From the NCBI RefSeq assembly GCF_030151085.1, contig NZ_JASLER010000081.1, positions 1 through 64,000 of the forward strand: a stretch of DNA of 64,000 nt, given 5' to 3'. Each line of letters opens with the position of its first letter. The first letter of the stretch is position 1. Below are positions 44,101 through 53,233 of the stretch, piece after piece. Source of the DNA: Bacteroides sp. Its GTDB lineage: Bacteria > Bacteroidota > Bacteroidia > Bacteroidales > Bacteroidaceae. The notes under the pieces are model-generated. The model was not told the DNA's origin and made no database searches. It was given only the letters and a program-made list of their open reading frames with translations. Position numbers and translations under genes: made by a program.

Positions 44101-46101
44101 ATGAAACACTTAATGAAGAAACTGTTGCCGGTTCTAATGGCTGTAGCACCTTTGTCCGTATCTGCGCAAAGTGTGTATGAATTGAAAGACCCTATGGGTA
44201 AAGTACAAGTAAATGTGAGTGTGACCGATAAAGATGTCAGCTACTCAGTGCTTCACGAAGGAGATATCATGATTGATCAATCTCCCATATCCATGACATT
44301 GACGGATGGTACAGCTTTTGGTATCAACCCCAAAGTAAGGAAAACAAGCCAGCGTTCGGTAAACGAAACGATTTATCCTCCTGTTTACAAAAAGAAATCA
44401 ATCGAAGATCGGTTCAATGAACTGACTATTGACTTCCGAGGCGGTTATAGCCTTGTATTCAGAGCATACGAAGACGGTGCCACCTATCGTTTCGTTTCGA
44501 AGCTGAAAAAGCCCTTTATGGTAGCGAGCGAACAAGCCACTTTCTGCTTCCCCAATGATGCGAAAGTATATGTTGCTTCTCCGAAAGGCCGTATGAATGA
44601 AGGTAAAAAAGATTCTTTCTACAGTTCCTTCCAGAACACGTACCTGCAAACGAACCTATCGGCATGGAGCAAAGACGAAATCGCTTTCCTGCCTGCACTG
44701 GTCGAGGGCAAGAATCAGAAGAAAATATGTATCACTGAAGCCGATCTATTGAACTACCCGGGTATGTATGTAAGAAGTGGAGCGAGTGGCGCCTCGTTCG
44801 AAGGTGTATTTGCCGCCTACCCCAAGAAGATAGTCGACGAAGTGCGCGGACTGAAAGGCGTAGTGAAAGAGCGTGAACCATTCATTGCCAAAGTAGACGG
44901 TGCAACAGCTTTCCCTTGGCGTGTTATGGTGATTTCGAAGAATGATGCCGAGTTGTTGTGTAGCGATATGGTTTACAAACTTGCCACTCCTGCCCAGCCT
45001 GCCGACTACTCTTGGATTAAGCCCGGCAAAGTGGCTTGGGACTGGTGGAACGACTGGAACATCTTCAACGTAGATTTCCGCGCAGGCATCAACAATGAGA
45101 CTTATAAATATTACATTGATTTCGCCTCCAAGTTCGGCATTGAATACGTTATTTTAGACGAAGGATGGGCAGTGCCTGGCGAGGCCGATTTGTTCAAAGT
45201 GATTCCTGAGATTGATTTGAAAGAGCTTATCAGCTATGCTAAAAGCAAGAATGTAGATTTGATATTGTGGGCAGGTTACCGTGCTTTCGAGAAAGACATG
45301 GATAACGTCTGCAAGCACTATGCCGCAATGGGCATCAAAGGCTTCAAGATAGACTTCATGGACCGTGACGACCAATTGGTAGTCGACTTCAACCACAAAG
45401 CTGCTCAGGCGGGGGCGAAGTATAAACTGCTGATCGACCTGCATGGAACCTTCAAACCTACCGGATTGCAACGTACCTATCCCAATACCATTAATTTCGA
45501 AGGAGTACATGGATTGGAAGAACTGAAATGGGCGGAACCGGGAACGGATCAGGTAGTTTATGACGTTACAGCGCCTTTCATCCGCATGGTGGCAGGTCCG
45601 CTTGACTATACACAAGGAGCGATGAACAACGTCATCATGAAAAACTTCCACGCCGTCTATACCGAACCGATGAGCCAAGGAACCCGTTGTCGGCAACTAG
45701 CGCTTTACACCATTTTTGATTCTCCGGTCAATATGTTGTGCGATGCACCCACCAATTACCTTAAAGAAGAAGAGTGCACCAAGTTCATTGTTGGCATTCC
45801 CACCGTGTGGGAGAAAACGCTTCCTATTAGCGGAAAGGTAGGCGAATACATCGTCATGGCTCGCCAAAAAGGTGATACTTGGTATGTAGGCGGCTTGACT
45901 GACTGGACGGCACGTGATGTTGAAGTCGACTTGTCATTCTTGGGCAAAGGTGAGTTTAAAGCTGAAATCTTTAAGGATGGCATCAATGCCGATCGCGTAG
46001 GCAAAGATTATAAGCGTGAGGTACAAAGTGTATCGGCAGATAAAAAGATGAAACTACACATGGCTCCCGGAGGAGGATTTGTGGTGAAGATAACCCGATA
46101 A
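44101..46101 (+). CDS. Retaining-type GH97 (alpha-galactosidase-like)
   Basis: GH97 enzyme of the retaining subgroup, 666 residues, with signal peptide (ending LSVSAQ). The nucleophile is Asp418 in GFKIDFMDRDDQ and the acid/base Glu473 in GVHGLEELKW. These correspond, with a constant offset of 3, to the Asp415/Glu470 pair that I recall for the B. thetaiotaomicron alpha-galactosidase BT1871. The glutamate bases of SusB-type enzymes are absent. The N-terminal super-sandwich and C-terminal beta domain are normal. It is 142 bp after the metalloprotease, with no clear promoter between, and ends the third locus before a strong terminator. Removal of terminal alpha-galactose is the likely role. Confidence 0.9.
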   Translation: MKHLMKKLLPVLMAVAPLSVSAQSVYELKDPMGKVQVNVSVTDKDVSYSVLHEGDIMIDQSPISMTLTDGTAFGINPKVRKTSQRSVNETIYPPVYKKKSIEDRFNELTIDFRGGYSLVFRAYEDGATYRFVSKLKKPFMVASEQATFCFPNDAKVYVASPKGRMNEGKKDSFYSSFQNTYLQTNLSAWSKDEIAFLPALVEGKNQKKICITEADLLNYPGMYVRSGASGASFEGVFAAYPKKIVDEVRGLKGVVKEREPFIAKVDGATAFPWRVMVISKNDAELLCSDMVYKLATPAQPADYSWIKPGKVAWDWWNDWNIFNVDFRAGINNETYKYYIDFASKFGIEYVILDEGWAVPGEADLFKVIPEIDLKELISYAKSKNVDLILWAGYRAFEKDMDNVCKHYAAMGIKGFKIDFMDRDDQLVVDFNHKAAQAGAKYKLLIDLHGTFKPTGLQRTYPNTINFEGVHGLEELKWAEPGTDQVVYDVTAPFIRMVAGPLDYTQGAMNNVIMKNFHAVYTEPMSQGTRCRQLALYTIFDSPVNMLCDAPTNYLKEEECTKFIVGIPTVWEKTLPISGKVGEYIVMARQKGDTWYVGGLTDWTARDVEVDLSFLGKGEFKAEIFKDGINADRVGKDYKREVQSVSADKKMKLHMAPGGGFVVKITR

Positions 46102-46124
46102 GCGGGATTTATTGATAGGTTATG

Positions 46125-46166
46125 TTGCCTCTGATATGGAAAGTGTCTGTATCAGAGGCAATATTA
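46125..46166 (+). terminator. Terminator after GH97
   Basis: TTGCCTCTGAT (46125-46135) pairs perfectly with ATCAGAGGCAA (46151-46161) around a 15-nt loop, followed by TATTATTTTG. It closes the third glycan locus. Confidence 0.85.
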
Positions 46167-46262
46167 TTTTGTATCTCCGAATTTTCTTTCTCATTCATTT
46201 GGAATCTTCCCGAATTTCATCTTACTTTGTTTATCGTTGAACTTTAAACTATAAGAAACACC

Positions 46263-46400
46263 ATGGGAAAGAGTAAAAAGAAAGTAATGCACAGCCAGAG
46301 AGAAGAGAAACAAGCTCAGAAAGTATTGTTGATTATCGGAGTTTCTGCTTTGATTTTAGTACTTGCGATGTTTGTAGGCTACTCCTTCCTGGCAAAATAA
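46263..46400 (+). CDS. 45-residue single-pass membrane peptide
   Basis: A short frame encoding 45 residues: a lysine-rich start (MGKSKKKVMHSQREEKQAQK) then one hydrophobic segment (residues 21-43, VLLIIGVSALILVLAMFVGY) and AK at the end. The positive N-terminus predicts an N-in topology. It lies 8 bp before the CYTH gene, which supports a real operon member rather than chance. Function unknown. Confidence 0.7.
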   Translation: MGKSKKKVMHSQREEKQAQKVLLIIGVSALILVLAMFVGYSFLAK

Positions 46401-46408
46401 ATCTGGAT

Positions 46409-46879
46409 ATGCCGCAAGAGATAGAACGTAAATTTCTAGTAACGGGAGATTATAAATCACAAGCATACGCGCAGAGCCACATCGTGCAAGGTTACATCAG
46501 CAGTGCACGCGGAAAGACTGTGCGCGTACGCATTCGTGATACTAAAGGTTATCTCACTATTAAAGGAGCTGCTAATGCATCGGGTACCAGTCGTTATGAA
46601 TGGGAAAAAGAGATTCCCCTGAATGAGGCAGAAGATTTGATGCAATTATGCGAGCCGGGTGTCATTGATAAAACCCGTTATTTGGTGCGTAGCGGCAAAC
46701 ATACCTTTGAAGTGGATGAATTCTATGGAGAGAATGCCGGGTTAGTAGTAGCAGAAGTGGAACTCTCTGCGGAGAATGAGTCTTTTGATAAGCCTGATTT
46801 CATTGGGCAGGAAGTAACGGGCGATGTTCGTTATTACAATTCGCAACTGATGAAACACCCTTTTACTACGTGGGAATAA
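46409..46879 (+). CDS. CYTH domain protein (tripolyphosphatase/adenylate cyclase class IV fold)
   Basis: Cytoplasmic 156-residue protein of the CYTH superfamily, which binds triphosphates in a beta-tunnel. The signature ExExK appears as EIERK at residues 4-8. Further conserved charged strands are KTVRVRIRDTKGYLTIKG, YEWEKEIP, KTRYLV and FEVDEFYGENAGLVVAEVEL. In most bacteria such short CYTH proteins hydrolyse inorganic triphosphate; the reaction here is inferred from the family. It sits between the 45-residue peptide and MgtC/DUF4010. Confidence 0.9.
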   Translation: MPQEIERKFLVTGDYKSQAYAQSHIVQGYISSARGKTVRVRIRDTKGYLTIKGAANASGTSRYEWEKEIPLNEAEDLMQLCEPGVIDKTRYLVRSGKHTFEVDEFYGENAGLVVAEVELSAENESFDKPDFIGQEVTGDVRYYNSQLMKHPFTTWE

Positions 46880-46910
46880 ACCAATCGGATGCCGTAATTG
46901 TTAAATCATT

Positions 46911-48209
46911 ATGGAGAAACTTTACGACTATCTCCCCCGAGAACTGGTTACATTTATCTTAGTTACCATCTTCTCTTTACTGATCGGGCTTTCACAGCGG
47001 AAAATCAGCTTGAAGCGCGAAGGGGAAACCACGCTTTTCGGAACCGACCGTACTTTTACTTTTATAGGTATTTTGGGCTATCTGCTCTATATCCTTGATC
47101 CTATCAATTACCGTCTTTTTATGGGTGGTGGAGCTATTCTAGGCTTGTTGTTGGGTTTGAACTACTACGTCAAACAATCGCAATTCCATGTATTTGGAGT
47201 CACTACCATTGTTATCGCTCTGATCACTTATTGTATTGCACCTATCGTTGCCACACAACCTTCGTGGTTCTATGTCATGGTCATTGTGACTGTGCTCACA
47301 CTCACCGAGTTGAAGCATACTTTTACCGAACTGGCGCAGCGCATGAAGAATGACGAAATGATTACGCTAGCCAAATTTCTTGCTATCAGCGGTATCATCT
47401 TGCCGATGTTGCCCAATGATAACCTTATTCCCGGAATTAACCTGACGCCCTATAGCATCTGGTTGGCAACCGTCGTTGTATCGGGCATTTCTTATCTCTC
47501 TTATTTGCTGAGGCGCTATGTTTTCCGTGAATCCGGTATCTTGGTATCGGGTATTGTGGGTGGTTTGTACAGTAGTACGGCTACCATTTCCGTATTGGCA
47601 CGTAAAAGCCGTAAGGCATCTCCCCAAGATGCTCCCGAGTATGTGGCGTCCATGTTGCTTGCTGTAAGTATGATGTTTCTTCGGTTCCTGATACTGATAG
47701 GCATTTTTAGTCAGGAAACACTTCACACGATCTATCCCTATCTGCTGATTATGTCGGCTGTATCGGCAGGAGTGGCCATGTTTCTTCACTTCAAGCATAA
47801 GCGGAAGTATAATTCCGGTGAATTAGAGGAGGAGGAAGACAGTAGCAATCCGCTGGAATTTAAAGTTGCACTTATATTTGCCATGCTCTTTGTGGTATTT
47901 ACTATCTTGACGCATTATACGTTAGAGTATGCGGGTACAAGCGGACTGAATTTATTGTCTTTTGTATCAGGTTTCAGTGATATTACTCCATTTATTCTGA
48001 ATTTACTGCAACAAAGTACGGGCAGTGTGGCAATGCTCGTTATTACAGCTTGCACCATGCAGGCCATAGTCAGCAATATAGCGGTGAATATGTGCTATGC
48101 ACTGTTCTTTGCCGGTGGGAAAAGTGCTTTGCGTCCATGGATATTGGGCGGGTTCGGTTGTGTCATTGCAGTCAATATTTGTTTGTTGCTATTCTTTTAC
48201 TTCTTGTAA
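46911..48209 (+). CDS. MgtC/SapB family membrane protein with DUF4010
   Basis: Integral membrane protein of 432 residues. The N-terminal MgtC-like part shows LLIGLSQRKISLKREGETTLFGTDRTFTFIGILGYLLY. The C-terminal part is DUF4010 (GILVSGIVGGLYSSTATISVLARKSRKA). About 12 hydrophobic segments are visible. A short acidic cytoplasmic loop (SGELEEEEDSSN) interrupts them near residue 305. The function of this two-domain form is unknown; MgtC relatives affect ATP synthase and magnesium adaptation. It follows the CYTH gene by 31 bp. Confidence 0.88.
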   Translation: MEKLYDYLPRELVTFILVTIFSLLIGLSQRKISLKREGETTLFGTDRTFTFIGILGYLLYILDPINYRLFMGGGAILGLLLGLNYYVKQSQFHVFGVTTIVIALITYCIAPIVATQPSWFYVMVIVTVLTLTELKHTFTELAQRMKNDEMITLAKFLAISGIILPMLPNDNLIPGINLTPYSIWLATVVVSGISYLSYLLRRYVFRESGILVSGIVGGLYSSTATISVLARKSRKASPQDAPEYVASMLLAVSMMFLRFLILIGIFSQETLHTIYPYLLIMSAVSAGVAMFLHFKHKRKYNSGELEEEEDSSNPLEFKVALIFAMLFVVFTILTHYTLEYAGTSGLNLLSFVSGFSDITPFILNLLQQSTGSVAMLVITACTMQAIVSNIAVNMCYALFFAGGKSALRPWILGGFGCVIAVNICLLLFFYFL

Positions 48210-48266
48210 ATCAATTGCTTTTTGCTTTTTTAACTCCGAAACTCTCGTAAATATTGGAAAAGAGGC

Positions 48267-48274
48267 TACTTTTG
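48267..48274 (+). promoter_or_regulatory. Putative -7 box for outer-membrane receptor gene
   Basis: TACTTTTG fits TAnnTTTG and lies 85 bp before the start at 48360. No TTTG -33 element at proper spacing was found. Confidence 0.4.
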
Positions 48275-48359
48275 CCGAATTCGTTGTGACAAATCCCGAA
48301 CGAGAAACGTCTAATACCAAGACAATAATTTTAGAATAGTCACTAAATACAAAGACGCA

Positions 48360-50888
48360 ATGAAAATTAAATTGATCGTGCTGCTGTGGATACTGATGTT
48401 ATCCGGGCAAGCAGTGGCACAAAACACGGCAAACACTTCTTTTCAAATTAAAGGAATCTTGCTTGATTCGCTCACCCAAGAGGGTGAACCTTATGCCACC
48501 ATTAAAATTGTAAAGAAAGAAGCACCTGCAAACGCTTTGAAGATGCTGGTTACGGACATGAAAGGCCACTTCCAGGAGAAAGTGCCTGGTACGGGTAATT
48601 TTGTAATGACCATTACTTCTGTGGGGCGAAGTAATATAGTGAAGGATTTCACGGTGAAAGCAGGTGAGAAGTTGGTGGATTTCGGTACATTGTACATAAC
48701 GGATGCTTCCAATGAATTGGGGCAGGTAGAAGTTATCGCTCAGAAGCCTTTGGTGAAGGCGGATATTGACAAGATAGAATATAATGTACAGGATGACCCT
48801 GACTCTAAATCAAATACTGTATTGGAGATGCTTCGAAAAGTTCCTTTGGTAACGGTGGATGGAGAAGATAATATTAAGGTGAACGGCAGTAGCAGTTTTA
48901 AGGTACATGTCAATGGAAAGCCTAATAATATGATGAGCAACAATCCGACGGAAGTATTGAAGAGTATGCCTGCTAATAGCATCAAGCATATTGAGGTAAT
49001 TACCAATCCGGGAGCTAAGTATGATGCGGAAGGTGTGGGTGGTATCTTGAACATCGTTATGGTAGGTAGTGGCTTTGAGGGGTATACAGCCACTTTTAGC
49101 GGTAATGCCAGTAATACAGGTGTTGGTGCTAGTGCGTATGCTACCGTCAAGAAGAATAAACTGACTGTTACCGGTAATTACAGTGTAAATTATAACAATC
49201 GTCCGAAAAGCTACTCAAATGATACACGCGAGAACCTAGATGAGAAAGGCGAAACTGTAAGTCGGGTGATGAGCAACGGCTCTAGTGATAATAGCGGTAC
49301 TTTTCAGCACGGTAATATTGAGGCAAGTTACGAGATCGACACGTTACGTCTACTCACCATGTCAGTCGGAATGTACGGTGGTAACAATGATGGCGATGGC
49401 ATTTCGGATGCTTTCATGACGAATGCTGCTTCTAATACTCCGGTGTATAAGTATAACACACGCAATAACAATAGTAGTTCTTGGTATTCCATTCGTGGTA
49501 ATATTGACTATCAACGTACGTCTTCCAAAGTGAAGGATCGGATGTTTACCATTTCTTATAAGGTTAGCACACAACCTCAGACATCGGATGGTTATACTCA
49601 TTTCTCTTACGAGAAAGATGAAATGACGGATGAATGGTTATCCTTCTTGCGCTTGAAGAATCTGCGGTCAGATGGAAAACAAAACAGTGCGGAGCATACA
49701 TTCCAGGCTGATTATACAACCCCAATAGCAAAGATACATACTGTGGAGGCTGGTATGAAGTATATAATTCGTAATAATACCAGTGAAGATTGGCGTTACG
49801 AGGCTACAGGCGATAGCTATGAATTGGATAAAGAACGCAGTAGTGATTATAAGCATCTGAACGATATTCTTGCCGGATATTTAGGTTATTCGGTCAAGGT
49901 AAAGAAAGTCTCCCTGAAGGCAGGATTGCGTTACGAACGTACCATGCAGAATGTGAAGTACATTGTTGGAAAGGGGGATGACTTTAAGGTGAATTTCAAT
50001 GACTGGGTACCTTCTGCAACTGTGGGCTATAAACTGACTGATATGTCGAATATCCGTTTAGGGTATAATATGCGTATTTGGCGTCCGGGTATTTGGTACC
50101 TGAATCCTTACGTGAATGATGTAGATCCTACAAACATTTCAATGGGTAATCCTAATTTGGAGAGTGAAAAGAGCCATGCATTCAATCTGAGTTACAGTAA
50201 CTTTACTCAAAAGTTCAATATTAATCTTTCCGCACGCTATTCGTTTAACAATAGTGGAATAGAGCGGGTTACAGAATTACTGCATTCAGGTGATAAGATT
50301 CCGGGATTGGGTACCATAGCCGAGAAAGATTTACTTTTCTCTACTTACGAGAACATTGGTCGTAGTAAAAATGGAGGTTTGAGTGCATATATCAACTGGA
50401 ATGCATCAGCTAAAACACGTATTTACATGAACCTTAGTCTCGATTATTCTTATTTGAATAGTCCGGCACAAGACTTAACAAATAGTGGTTGGAGTGCTTT
50501 TGCTTATGGAGGTGTTCAGCATACTTTCCCTCTTGATATTCGTGGCAGTTTGAATCTGATGGGAGCTACTCCTTATGTTATGTTGCAAGGTAAGGGTAGT
50601 AGTTTTTATGACTACAATATTAGCGTCAACCGTTCTTTCTTGAAAGAGAAGAGACTGACACTTACCGCATTTGCTGGTAACTTCTTCCAGAAGTATATGG
50701 ATAATAAAAATACGCTCGAAGGAGTAGGTTTCCGCCAAGAAAGTAATTATAAATATTCTCGTATGCGTTATGGCGTGAGCGTTAGCTACCGTATCGGCGA
50801 GTTGAAGGCAAGCGTGAAGAAAGCTGCACGTACTATCAGTAATGATGATGTGAAGAGTGGCGGCGAAGGTGGTGGTGGCGGTGAGTAA
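48360..50888 (+). CDS. Outer-membrane beta-barrel receptor (OMP_b-brl_3 type)
   Basis: TonB-receptor-like outer-membrane protein of 842 residues. Signal peptide 1-20 (SGQAVAQ). A carboxypeptidase-regulatory-like domain is at about 28-120 (IKGILLDSLTQEGEPYATIKI). A short plug-like domain follows (VLEMLRKVPLVTVDGEDNIKVNG, IEVITNPGAKYDAEGVGGILNIVM). The C-terminal PF14905-type barrel has alternating aromatic strands. It lacks the SusC-specific motifs and has no SusD next to it, so it is not a SusCD transporter. The C-terminus is unusual: a glycine-rich tail (SGGEGGGGGE). Ligand unknown. Monocistronic between its own promoter and a shared terminator. Confidence 0.85.
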   Translation: MKIKLIVLLWILMLSGQAVAQNTANTSFQIKGILLDSLTQEGEPYATIKIVKKEAPANALKMLVTDMKGHFQEKVPGTGNFVMTITSVGRSNIVKDFTVKAGEKLVDFGTLYITDASNELGQVEVIAQKPLVKADIDKIEYNVQDDPDSKSNTVLEMLRKVPLVTVDGEDNIKVNGSSSFKVHVNGKPNNMMSNNPTEVLKSMPANSIKHIEVITNPGAKYDAEGVGGILNIVMVGSGFEGYTATFSGNASNTGVGASAYATVKKNKLTVTGNYSVNYNNRPKSYSNDTRENLDEKGETVSRVMSNGSSDNSGTFQHGNIEASYEIDTLRLLTMSVGMYGGNNDGDGISDAFMTNAASNTPVYKYNTRNNNSSSWYSIRGNIDYQRTSSKVKDRMFTISYKVSTQPQTSDGYTHFSYEKDEMTDEWLSFLRLKNLRSDGKQNSAEHTFQADYTTPIAKIHTVEAGMKYIIRNNTSEDWRYEATGDSYELDKERSSDYKHLNDILAGYLGYSVKVKKVSLKAGLRYERTMQNVKYIVGKGDDFKVNFNDWVPSATVGYKLTDMSNIRLGYNMRIWRPGIWYLNPYVNDVDPTNISMGNPNLESEKSHAFNLSYSNFTQKFNINLSARYSFNNSGIERVTELLHSGDKIPGLGTIAEKDLLFSTYENIGRSKNGGLSAYINWNASAKTRIYMNLSLDYSYLNSPAQDLTNSGWSAFAYGGVQHTFPLDIRGSLNLMGATPYVMLQGKGSSFYDYNISVNRSFLKEKRLTLTAFAGNFFQKYMDNKNTLEGVGFRQESNYKYSRMRYGVSVSYRIGELKASVKKAARTISNDDVKSGGEGGGGGE

Positions 50889-50910
50889 CCCTCAAGGCTA
50901 ATCATATAGA

Positions 50911-50958
50911 GAAGCTGTAAGAAGAGAGTAAATTCTCCTTCTTACAGCTTCTTTTATT
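50911..50958. terminator. Bidirectional terminator between convergent genes
   Basis: GAAGCTGTAAGAAG (50911-50924) pairs perfectly over 14 bp with CTTCTTACAGCTTC (50938-50951), followed by TTTTATTTA. It lies between the receptor gene (plus) and the phosphoesterase gene (minus) and may serve both. Confidence 0.88.
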
Positions 50959-51002
50959 TATTAGTATGTCGGAACTTTCCTTTTTATTGATTAGACACTT
51001 TC

Positions 51003-52913
51003 TTATTTCTTGGGAAATCTAAGGCAGGTTACGGTACCGTCCATAGTCATAACGATAAGACGGTTCGGGCATGTACACTTTAATGAAGTTACTGCCGAAT
51101 GCGATACCTTATGACTCCATGCTATCCCACTTCCATCTGTCCGCACGGCATGAACGACGCCGAATTCGGTAGGGATGAATACATAATCTTCGGTAGTTTC
51201 CATACGGGTGGGGATGAAGTTGCTTTCGTAAGGCATCAATGTATTCCAAAGTGGGGTGTATGTACCTTTGGATATATCTACAGCGGTGATGTTATTTTTA
51301 ATACCTTTGATGTACATCGTCTTTCCATCCGGTGAGAAGCCTAAAGACTCCCGACCTTTTGCCTCGTCCGATGCCCAAAGAAGGGTTCCGTCTTGCGGGT
51401 TGAAAGCACGGACAAAGTAGTCGGAACTGAGGACGATAATCTGTTCTGCCTGAGTTCCATTCTTTGCGTAGGGCAATGCTACCGGCCAGCAAGCGCCGGG
51501 TGAAAAGTATCTTCCTCGTTTGGTATCGAACTCCCAAACCTTCTTCCCCGTTGTCCGGTCGAAAGCATAGAACATAGCTCCCCAAGTCCCGATATAAACC
51601 AGCTCTTTGTCTATGGCGGGACGGGATTCGATATATCCGTTCAATCCTTCGGTAACCCAATTGAGTGTACCGTCTGCCAGGCGGATGGAGTAAAATTTCC
51701 CATTACTGCTGCCTATATAGATGGCTCCGTCCGCTACCACGGGACAAGCAACAATTGGATAATTTGTATTGTACTTCCAGAGGGTAGTACCTTTCTTTTT
51801 ATCTAATGCATAGATATAACCGTCGCAAGAGGAAACGATAACTAGTTTTGGGGTTATGAAAGGTGCGGAGAATATCTTGTTTCCGGTAGCATAAGTCCAA
51901 AGGGTTTTTCCGGTGCGGACATCTAGCGCATGTACCATTCCTGCTGTATTGGTATAGATGTACAGGTTTTCGTCGATACTGCCTTGTGAGGCTACATCGG
52001 TTATATCCTTCATTTTCCAGACTTCGCGGATGGAAGGGTAGGCGGCGTTGATGTTGAAATCGGGACGGTAATAAACAGTGTCTTCTTTTTCCTGAACGAC
52101 TGCAAGAGGGATTGTGTTCCATGCCGGAAGTGTTTCAGTTTTGATGATGCGTTCATTGAACCTTATAGTATCCTTTGCTACTGTTACCAGATTGTAGCCG
52201 CCTATCGGATCTTTCCTGCGCAGGGAGGAGCGACCGATTACACCGGGAATACCTTCGGCATCGTACGCCCTGTTTGCATGCAGATGTCCGGCAAGGGCAA
52301 CTTGGATATTGCGTGTTTTCAGGATGTCGATCACTTCGTACCAATTACTCAAATCTTGATTGAGGGGGAAGTGGTTGACGAAAATAATGGGTTGTTCCTT
52401 GGGCGTGGCGCGTACAATAGAGTCCAGCCAAAGAATTTCTTCGCGTGGAATGTGCGGAGGACCCATGCGCAGACTAGGACCGGCTCCGCAACCAATGAAT
52501 CTCATACCTTTCCAGTCATAGCAAAAGTGAGAGGCACGGAATACTTTATCAAACATAGTACATCCGTTTTCGCTCCAGTTCACGTCGTGGTTACCGGGTA
52601 GCAATAGGTAAGGTTTCTTGAAATTCTTCAGAATATCCTGTAACATATAGAACTCTTTCGTATCACCGAATTCCGTAACGTCCCCGCTGAGGATAGTAAA
52701 ATCTATAGCTGGATTAGCATTGATGTCTTCGATAGATTGCCGGAGGTCGTCTTCGGCATACGCAAAAGAGTTGAGGTGTACATCGGTGAGCCAAGCGAAA
52801 GTAAAATTGCTCTTTTCTCCGGTTGGGGAACTATTCTTCGGTACAGAAGAATTCTGCCCGTAAGTAATCACGGACAATGCCATCACACAGATGGCTAGTA
52901 AGATACGTTTCAT
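51003..52913 (-). CDS. Metallophosphoesterase fused to PQQ/WD-type beta-propeller
   Basis: Secreted 636-residue protein with signal peptide 1-19 (MALSVITYGQ). Residues about 37-260 are a calcineurin-like phosphoesterase with all metal motifs: WLTDVHLN, LSGDVTEF, LPGNHDVNW, IFVNHFPL and LAGHLHAN. Residues about 310-636 form a propeller of PQQ-like repeats (such as VHALDVRTGKTLWTYATG, IYALDKKKGTTLWKYNT and FYAFDRTTGKKVWEFDT). The arrangement suggests a surface or periplasmic phosphoesterase with its own ligand- or membrane-docking propeller. Substrate unknown. Confidence 0.9.
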   Translation of the reverse strand: MKRILLAICVMALSVITYGQNSSVPKNSSPTGEKSNFTFAWLTDVHLNSFAYAEDDLRQSIEDINANPAIDFTILSGDVTEFGDTKEFYMLQDILKNFKKPYLLLPGNHDVNWSENGCTMFDKVFRASHFCYDWKGMRFIGCGAGPSLRMGPPHIPREEILWLDSIVRATPKEQPIIFVNHFPLNQDLSNWYEVIDILKTRNIQVALAGHLHANRAYDAEGIPGVIGRSSLRRKDPIGGYNLVTVAKDTIRFNERIIKTETLPAWNTIPLAVVQEKEDTVYYRPDFNINAAYPSIREVWKMKDITDVASQGSIDENLYIYTNTAGMVHALDVRTGKTLWTYATGNKIFSAPFITPKLVIVSSCDGYIYALDKKKGTTLWKYNTNYPIVACPVVADGAIYIGSSNGKFYSIRLADGTLNWVTEGLNGYIESRPAIDKELVYIGTWGAMFYAFDRTTGKKVWEFDTKRGRYFSPGACWPVALPYAKNGTQAEQIIVLSSDYFVRAFNPQDGTLLWASDEAKGRESLGFSPDGKTMYIKGIKNNITAVDISKGTYTPLWNTLMPYESNFIPTRMETTEDYVFIPTEFGVVHAVRTDGSGIAWSHKVSHSAVTSLKCTCPNRLIVMTMDGTVTCLRFPKK

Positions 52914-52938
52914 GATGATGATGGATATATGTTCTTAG

Positions 52939-52946
52939 CAAAGGTA
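52939..52946 (-). promoter_or_regulatory. Putative -7 box for phosphoesterase gene
   Basis: The reverse complement reads TACCTTTG, a match to TAnnTTTG, 25 bp before the start codon at 52913. No -33 TTTG was found at 19-21 bp. Confidence 0.5.
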
Positions 52947-53029
52947 AGTCTTTTCTTGTTGACTAGAGTGTTTTATGCTCTTTTATTCGCAATTAGAATT
53001 CGCTCTCTACACAAAAGTTTGTTTTTGAA

Positions 53030-53138
53030 AAAACATCTGCCATCTGCCACCTTTTTGCTTATATGCTTCTGATAACTAAACTACTACAGTGTTGCAGATA
53101 CCTGTTGCAGATAGGTGGCAGATGTTTTATCTGCAACA
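53030..53138. repeat. Dyad cluster of ATCTGCC and TGTTGCAGATA repeats
   Basis: The left arm AAAACATCTGC plus a tandem second CATCTGC and CACCT (53030-53052) is complementary to AGGTGGCAGATGTTTT (53113-53128), apart from the extra 7-bp copy. Between the arms, TGTTGCAGATA occurs twice 13 bp apart (53090-53100 and 53103-53113), and its inverse ATCTGCAACA is at 53129-53138. All parts are variants of one core, GCAGAT/ATCTGC. It may be a hairpin or clustered binding sites; function unknown. Confidence 0.75.
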
Positions 53139-53233
53139 CATATACTTGTAAATAGTGTAGTACCATAGAACGCTTATGGCAGAACTATCATTTCAGGTTG
53201 CAAGTAATAAGTTAATATGTTAGTTCATAGTGC

